Shown here one piece after another: positions 59,379 to 64,000 of a stretch of 64,000 nt of DNA. The notes beneath the pieces were generated by a model that worked only from the letters and a program-made list of their open reading frames with translations, was not told the DNA's origin and did not search any database. Origin of the DNA: Lamellibrachia columna (Eukaryota; Annelida; Polychaeta; Sabellida; Siboglinidae). Numbering within the stretch: the stretch's first letter is position 1; every line of letters begins with the position of its first letter. The position numbers and the translations under genes are program-made. Location of the stretch: assembly GCA_963662155.1 (NCBI GenBank), contig OY759274.1, positions 17,796,416 through 17,860,415 on the forward strand, read 5' to 3'.

Positions 59379-62300
59379 CTAGCAGGGGTCAGTGCCGTTG
59401 TGTTTCAGTGTGCCATTGGGCGGGATGGAATCTGAAAGCACATAACATGGGGTAGAGACAGAATGCTACACACAGTAAGTAATGCTACACACAGTAAGTA
59501 ATGCTACACACAGTAAGTAATGCTACACACAGTAAGTAATGCAGAAATGCAGTAGATATGACAGGTTCAATGCTGCAGTCAACACAATGACACACTGAAA
59601 TAACAGAAACTCTGAGGTGACTTGTACCACAAATTATACATTAACATTCTCATAATGCCTTTTCTTAGGACTTTTTCTTCCATTGCTGGATCATAACTAA
59701 AATACACTATTCCAGGACTCCGAGTTGTGTACCTTGAGTGAGAGCACTACCTTTAGATAACACATTTGCAATTGGCAACCAATTCAACTGCACATATTTG
59801 ATTGACAATGAGAAATTAGAACAAGATAAATGGACATAGGACACATTATCTTCTTGTCCAAATATCTTAGGTAGCTGGTGCTACATCCTCGGGCAACTCC
59901 AACAACTGGTGTTTACCCATCTACTCTACTATCTCAGCCTTTCCTACCTGGCTCCTTGATAGCATCTGAGCTGCCGGCCAACTCGCCCCCGGACGGGGTG
60001 ATCATGTCCACTATGGTCTGAGTGTCCAGTGGAATATCCTCAGTGACGACAGGCTCAGCATCCTGTGGACAAACAACACACTCGTCCAGTCACACCTCAT
60101 TCCATCCTTCATTCATTATACAGTGATATCTCACAATTAATGGTTTGTTTCTCTAATCTCCCACTGGACCAGGAGGCTAAGTACCTGTTTCTCTAATCTC
60201 CCACTGTACCAGGAGGTTGTCTACCTGTTCCTCTAATCTCCCAATGGACCAGGAGGCTGTCTACCTGTTCCTCTAATCTCTCACTGGACCAGGAGGCTGT
60301 GTACCCGTTCCTCTAATCTCATATGTATCAGGAGGCTGTCTATCTGTTTCTCTAAGCTCTCCCCGTATCAGGAGGCTATGTACCTGTTTCTCTAATCTCC
60401 CACTGCATCAGGAGGCTGTTATACATTAACATTCTCTAATCTCCCCCTGTATCAGGAGGCTATGTACCTGTTTCTCTAATCTCCCACTGGACCATGAGGC
60501 TCTGTACCTGTTTACTACAGTGGCTGCTGAAAGTACCTAATGTAGTTTTCCTTGGTTTCCTAGATGGACTGGTGTGCATATCTCATAACTGAGTATCGTT
60601 GCGCAAGACTACACATTCACAGTGTGGCATCAGGAGCTAGGCAAGTCATCAAGCTGTACCAGGAGCTAGACGAGTCATCAAGCTGTACCAGGAGCTAGAC
60701 GAGTCATCAAGCTGTACCAGGAGCTAGACGAGTCATCAAGCTGTACCAGGAGCTAGACGAGTCATCAAGCTGTACCAGGAGCTAGACGAGTCATCAAGCC
60801 GTACCAGGAGCTAGGCGAGTCATCAAGCTGTACCAGGAGCTAGACGAGTCATCAAGCCGTACCAGGAGCTAGGCGAGTCATCAAGCTGTACCAGGAGCTA
60901 GGCGAGTCATCAAGCTGTACCAGGAGCTAGACGAGTCATCATGCCGTACCAGGAGCTAGGTGAGTCTGCAAGCCGTACCAGGAGCTAGGCAAGTCATCAA
61001 GCTGTACCAGGAGCTAGACGAGTCATCAAGCCGTACCAGGAGCTAGGCGAGTCATCAAGCCGTACCAGGAGCTAGGCGAGTCATCAAGCTGTACCAGGAG
61101 CTAGGCGAGTCATCAAGCCGTACCAGGAGGTAGGCGAGTCATCAAGCTGTACCAGTAGCTAGGCGAGTCAGCAAGCTGTACCAGGAGCTAGGCGAGTCAT
61201 CAATCTGTACCAGTAGCTAGGCGAGTCATCAAGCTGTACCAGGAGCTAGGCAAGTCATCAAGCTGTACCAGGAGCTAGGCGAGTCATCAAGCTGTACCAG
61301 GAGCTAGGCGAGTCATCAAGCTGTACCAGGAGCTAGGCGAGTCATCAAGCTGTACCAGGAGCTAGGCGAGTCAGCAAGCTGTACCAGGAGCTAGGCGAGT
61401 CATCAAGCTGTACCAGTAGCTAGGCGAGTCATCAAGCTGTACCAGGAGCTAGGCGAGTCATCAAGCTGTACCAGGAGCTAGGCGAGTCATCAAGCTGTAC
61501 CAGTAGCTAGGCGAGTCATCATGCCGTACCAGGAGCTAGGTGAGTCTGCAAGCCATACCAGGAGCTAGGCGAGTCATCAAGCTGTACCAGGAGCTAGGCG
61601 AGTCATCAAGCTGTACCAGGAGCTAGGCGAGTCATCAAGCTGTACCAGGAGCTAGGCGAGTCATCAAGCTGTACCAGGAGCTAGGCAAGTCATCAAGCTG
61701 TACCAGGAGCTAGGCGAGTCATCAAGCTGTACCAGGAGCTAGGCGAGTCATCAAGCTGTACCAGGAGCTAGGCGAGTCAGCAAGCTGTACCAGGAGCTAG
61801 GCGAGTCATCAAGCTGTACCAGTAGCTAGGCGAGTTATCAAGCTGTACCAGGAGCTAGGCGAGTCATCAAGCTGTACCAGGAGCTAGGCGAGTCATCAAG
61901 CTGTACCAGTAGCTAGGCGAGTCATCATGCCGTACCAGGAGCTAGGTGAGTCTGCAAGCCGTACCAGGAGATAGGCGAGTCATCAAGCTGTACCAGGAGC
62001 TAGGCGAGTCATCATGCCGTACCAGGAGCTAGGCGAGTCATCAAGCTGTACCAGGAGCTAGGCGAGTCATCAAGCTGTACCAGTAGCTAGGCGAGTCATC
62101 ATGCCGTACCAGGAGCTAGGTGAGTCTGCAAGCCATACCAGGAGCTAGGCGAGTCATCAAGCTGTACCAGGAGCTAGGCGAGTCATCAAGCCGTATCAGG
62201 AGCTAGGCGAGTCATCAAGCTGTACCAGGAGCTAGGCGAGTCATCAAGCTGTACCAGTAGCTAGGCGAGTCATCATGCCGTACCAGGAGCTAGGCGAGTC

Positions 62301-62718
62301 AGCAAGCTGTACCAGGAGCTAGGCGAGTCATCAAGCTGTACCAGGAGCTAGGCGAATCATCAAGCTGTACCAGGAGCTAGGCGAGTCATCAAGCTGTACC
62401 AGGAGCTAGGCGAGTCAGCAAGCTGTACCAGGAGCTAGGCGAGTCATCAAGCTGTACCAGGAGCTAGGCGAGTCAGCAAGCTGTACCAGGAGCTAGGCGA
62501 GTCAGCAAGCTGTACCAGGAGCTAGGCGAGTCATCAAGCTGTACCAGGAGCTAGGTGAGTCAGTTGTACCCAAGAAATGACTCAGTTCAAACCCACAACC
62601 TAATGATATCAAAGTGAAATGACTGAAATGTCAGGTTTGTTACCTTGACAACATGCACCAGCTTTGGTGGTAGATCATCAATGGTGACTTCCTCCTCGTC
62701 CGCATGGCCATTCTCCAA
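59379..62718 (-). CDS. C-terminal exons of an unrecognised gene with an acidic tail (partial)
   Basis: Three minus-strand exons join in phase: 62644-62718 (25 codons), 59948-60062 (38 codons plus one base) and 59379-59431, ending with TAG. The tail reads LENGHADEEEVTIDDLPPKL, then DAEPVVTEDIPLDTQ with MITPSGGELAGSSD, then SIPPNGTLKHNGTDPC-stop. It is acidic and rich in S, T, P and G, with no transmembrane segment or domain that I recognise; it looks like a disordered C-terminus. All donors and acceptors are canonical (CAG/TTGGAG, AAG/GTAACA, CAG/GATGCT, CAG/GTAGGA, CAG/ATTCC). Upstream exons must lie beyond the 78-bp array, probably beyond the window. I do not name a function. Confidence 0.62.
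59460..59542. repeat. 19-bp minisatellite, ~4 units
   Basis: ATGCTACACACAGTAAGTA units just upstream of the last exon's acceptor, in the intron. Confidence 0.92.
60140..60515. repeat. ~40-bp minisatellite, ~8 units
   Basis: Units contain GTTTCTCTAATCTCCCACTG and GGACCAGGAGGCTGTGTACC; located just upstream of exon 59948-60062 in the intron. Confidence 0.9.
60640..62570. repeat. 29-bp minisatellite, ~66 units
   Basis: Contiguous 29-bp units (GAGCTAGGCGAGTCATCAAG plus CTGTACCAG) with point variants, grouped into higher-order blocks (GTAGCTAGG and ATGCCGTACC variants recur together). It fills most of the intron between exons 62644-62718 and 59948-60062. There are no spacers. Confidence 0.96.
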
Positions 62719-62814
62719 CTGAAAACGACATCAGCACCACACTTACTCATAGATCAGGCTAGTATATTGTCACTTGTTGTACGTCCTTTTATCTTACATT
62801 TGACAGTTGATGTC

Positions 62815-64000
62815 AGGGCAAACACAACATGCTGAAGTGTATGTGTGATGTATGTAACTAGAACCAGGTCAGATGTGTCCAACACGGAAAACACAAACTC
62901 TGACTTGTGTTGAAGTGAATGTGTGACACAGGTAACAAGAGCCAGGTCAGATGTGTCCAACACAGACAACACAAACTCTGACTTGTGTTGAAGTGAATGT
63001 GTGACGCAGGTAACAAGAGCCAGGTCAGATGTGTCCAACACAGACAACACAAACTCTGACTTGTGTTGAAGTGAATGTGTGACGCAGGTAACAACAGCCA
63101 GGTCAGATGTGTCCAACACAGACAACACAAACTCTGACTTGTGTTGAAGTGAATGTGTGACGCAGGTAACAACAGCCAGGTCAGATGTGTCCAACACAGA
63201 CAACACAAACTCTGACTTGTGTTGAAGTGAATGTGTGACGCAGGTAACAAGAGCCAGGTCAGATGTGTCCAACACAGACAACACAAACTCTGACTTGTGT
63301 TGAAGTGAATGTGTGACGCAGGTAACAAGAGCCAGGTCAGATGTGTCCAACACAGACAACACAAACTCTGACTTGTGTTGAAGTGAATGTGTGACGCAGG
63401 TAACAAGAGCCAGGTCAGATGTGTCCAACACAGACAACACAAACTCTGACTTGTGTTGAAGTGAATGTGTGATGCAGGTAACAAGAGCCAGGTCAGATGT
63501 GTCCAACACAGACAACACAAACTCTGACTTGTGTTGAAGTGAATGTGTGACGCAGGTAACAACAGCCAGGTCAGATGTGTCAAACACAGACAACACAAAC
63601 TCTGACTTGTGTTGAAGTGAATGTGTGACGCAGGTAACAACAGCCAGGTCAGATGTGTCAAACACAGACAACACAAACTCTGACTTGTGTTGAAGTGAAT
63701 GTGTGACGCAGGTAACAAGAGCCAGGTCAGATGTGTCCAACACAGACAACACAAACTCTAACTTGTGTTGAAGTGAATGTGTGACGCAGGTAACAACAGC
63801 CAGGTCAGATGTGTCCAACACAGACAACACAAACTCTGACTTGTGTTGAAGTGAATGTGTGACGCAGGTAACAACAGCCAGGTCAGATGTGTCCAACACA
63901 GACAACACAAACTCTGACTTGTGTTGAAGTGAATGTGTGACGCAGGTAACAACAGCCAGGTCAGATGTGTCAAACACAGACAACACAAACTCTGACTTGT
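62815..64000. repeat. 78-bp minisatellite, ~15 units, running off the right edge
   Basis: Units contain GTGTTGAAGTGAATGTGTGA, CGCAGGTAACAACAGCCAGG, TCAGATGTGTCCAACACAGA and CAACACAAACTCTGACTT. Because 78 is a multiple of three and the unit has no stop in two minus frames, 410- and 298-codon frames appear. It sits upstream (minus sense) of the exon at 62718. Confidence 0.95.

Noticed and set aside
60640..62570. 29-bp repeats, like the length of a CRISPR repeat
   Set aside because: The units are contiguous with no spacers, vary by point changes and lie in a eukaryotic intron; it is a minisatellite.

Overview
This is AT-rich animal nuclear DNA, dense in minisatellites, with split genes (GT-AG introns), non-LTR retrotransposons, a tRNA-derived SINE and LTR fragments. 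The gene content (a YWTD/EGF receptor, Tec-type PH plus Btk-motif exons, CR1-like LINEs) and style of repeats suggest an invertebrate, perhaps a mollusc or another marine lophotrochozoan; that is inference, as no marker gene is present. All three protein-coding loci that I can assemble lie on the minus strand.

Region 1 (1-9027): the 5' part of a low-density-lipoprotein-receptor-like gene. Eight exons join in phase to give a signal peptide, a YWTD (class B) beta-propeller and an EGF-like domain; the gene runs off the left edge. Its introns carry several minisatellites and a very long GT tract. Region 2 (9028-12170): intergenic, with a CRE palindrome, a 68-bp minisatellite and a SINE.

Region 3 (12171 to about 57046): three head-to-tail copies of a 13-16 kb segment (12171-28466, 28467-43867, 43868-~57046). 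Each copy carries its own TATA box and a five-exon gene of about 188 codons. The predicted product is the N-terminal PH domain and zinc-binding Btk motif of a Tec-family tyrosine kinase, ending at a stop codon and AATAAA signal just after the Btk motif. No SH3, SH2 or kinase exon is visible anywhere in the window. Copies 1 and 2 end in a 2.74-kb CR1-like LINE whose 3' end lies exactly on the duplication junction; copy 3 has no LINE and ends in a long GC-rich 44-bp minisatellite. Intron 2 of each copy holds about 23-24 tandem 79-bp repeats that are copies of the exon 3 splice acceptor plus the first 35 bases of exon 3.

Region 4 (57047-64000): an LTR-like element, then the last three exons of an unrecognised gene with an acidic C-terminal tail, its introns filled by 29-bp and 78-bp minisatellites. 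Most long open frames in the window are stop-free tandem repeats, not genes. Exon calls were made by eye from splice sites and reading phase; none has been tested against transcripts or databases.
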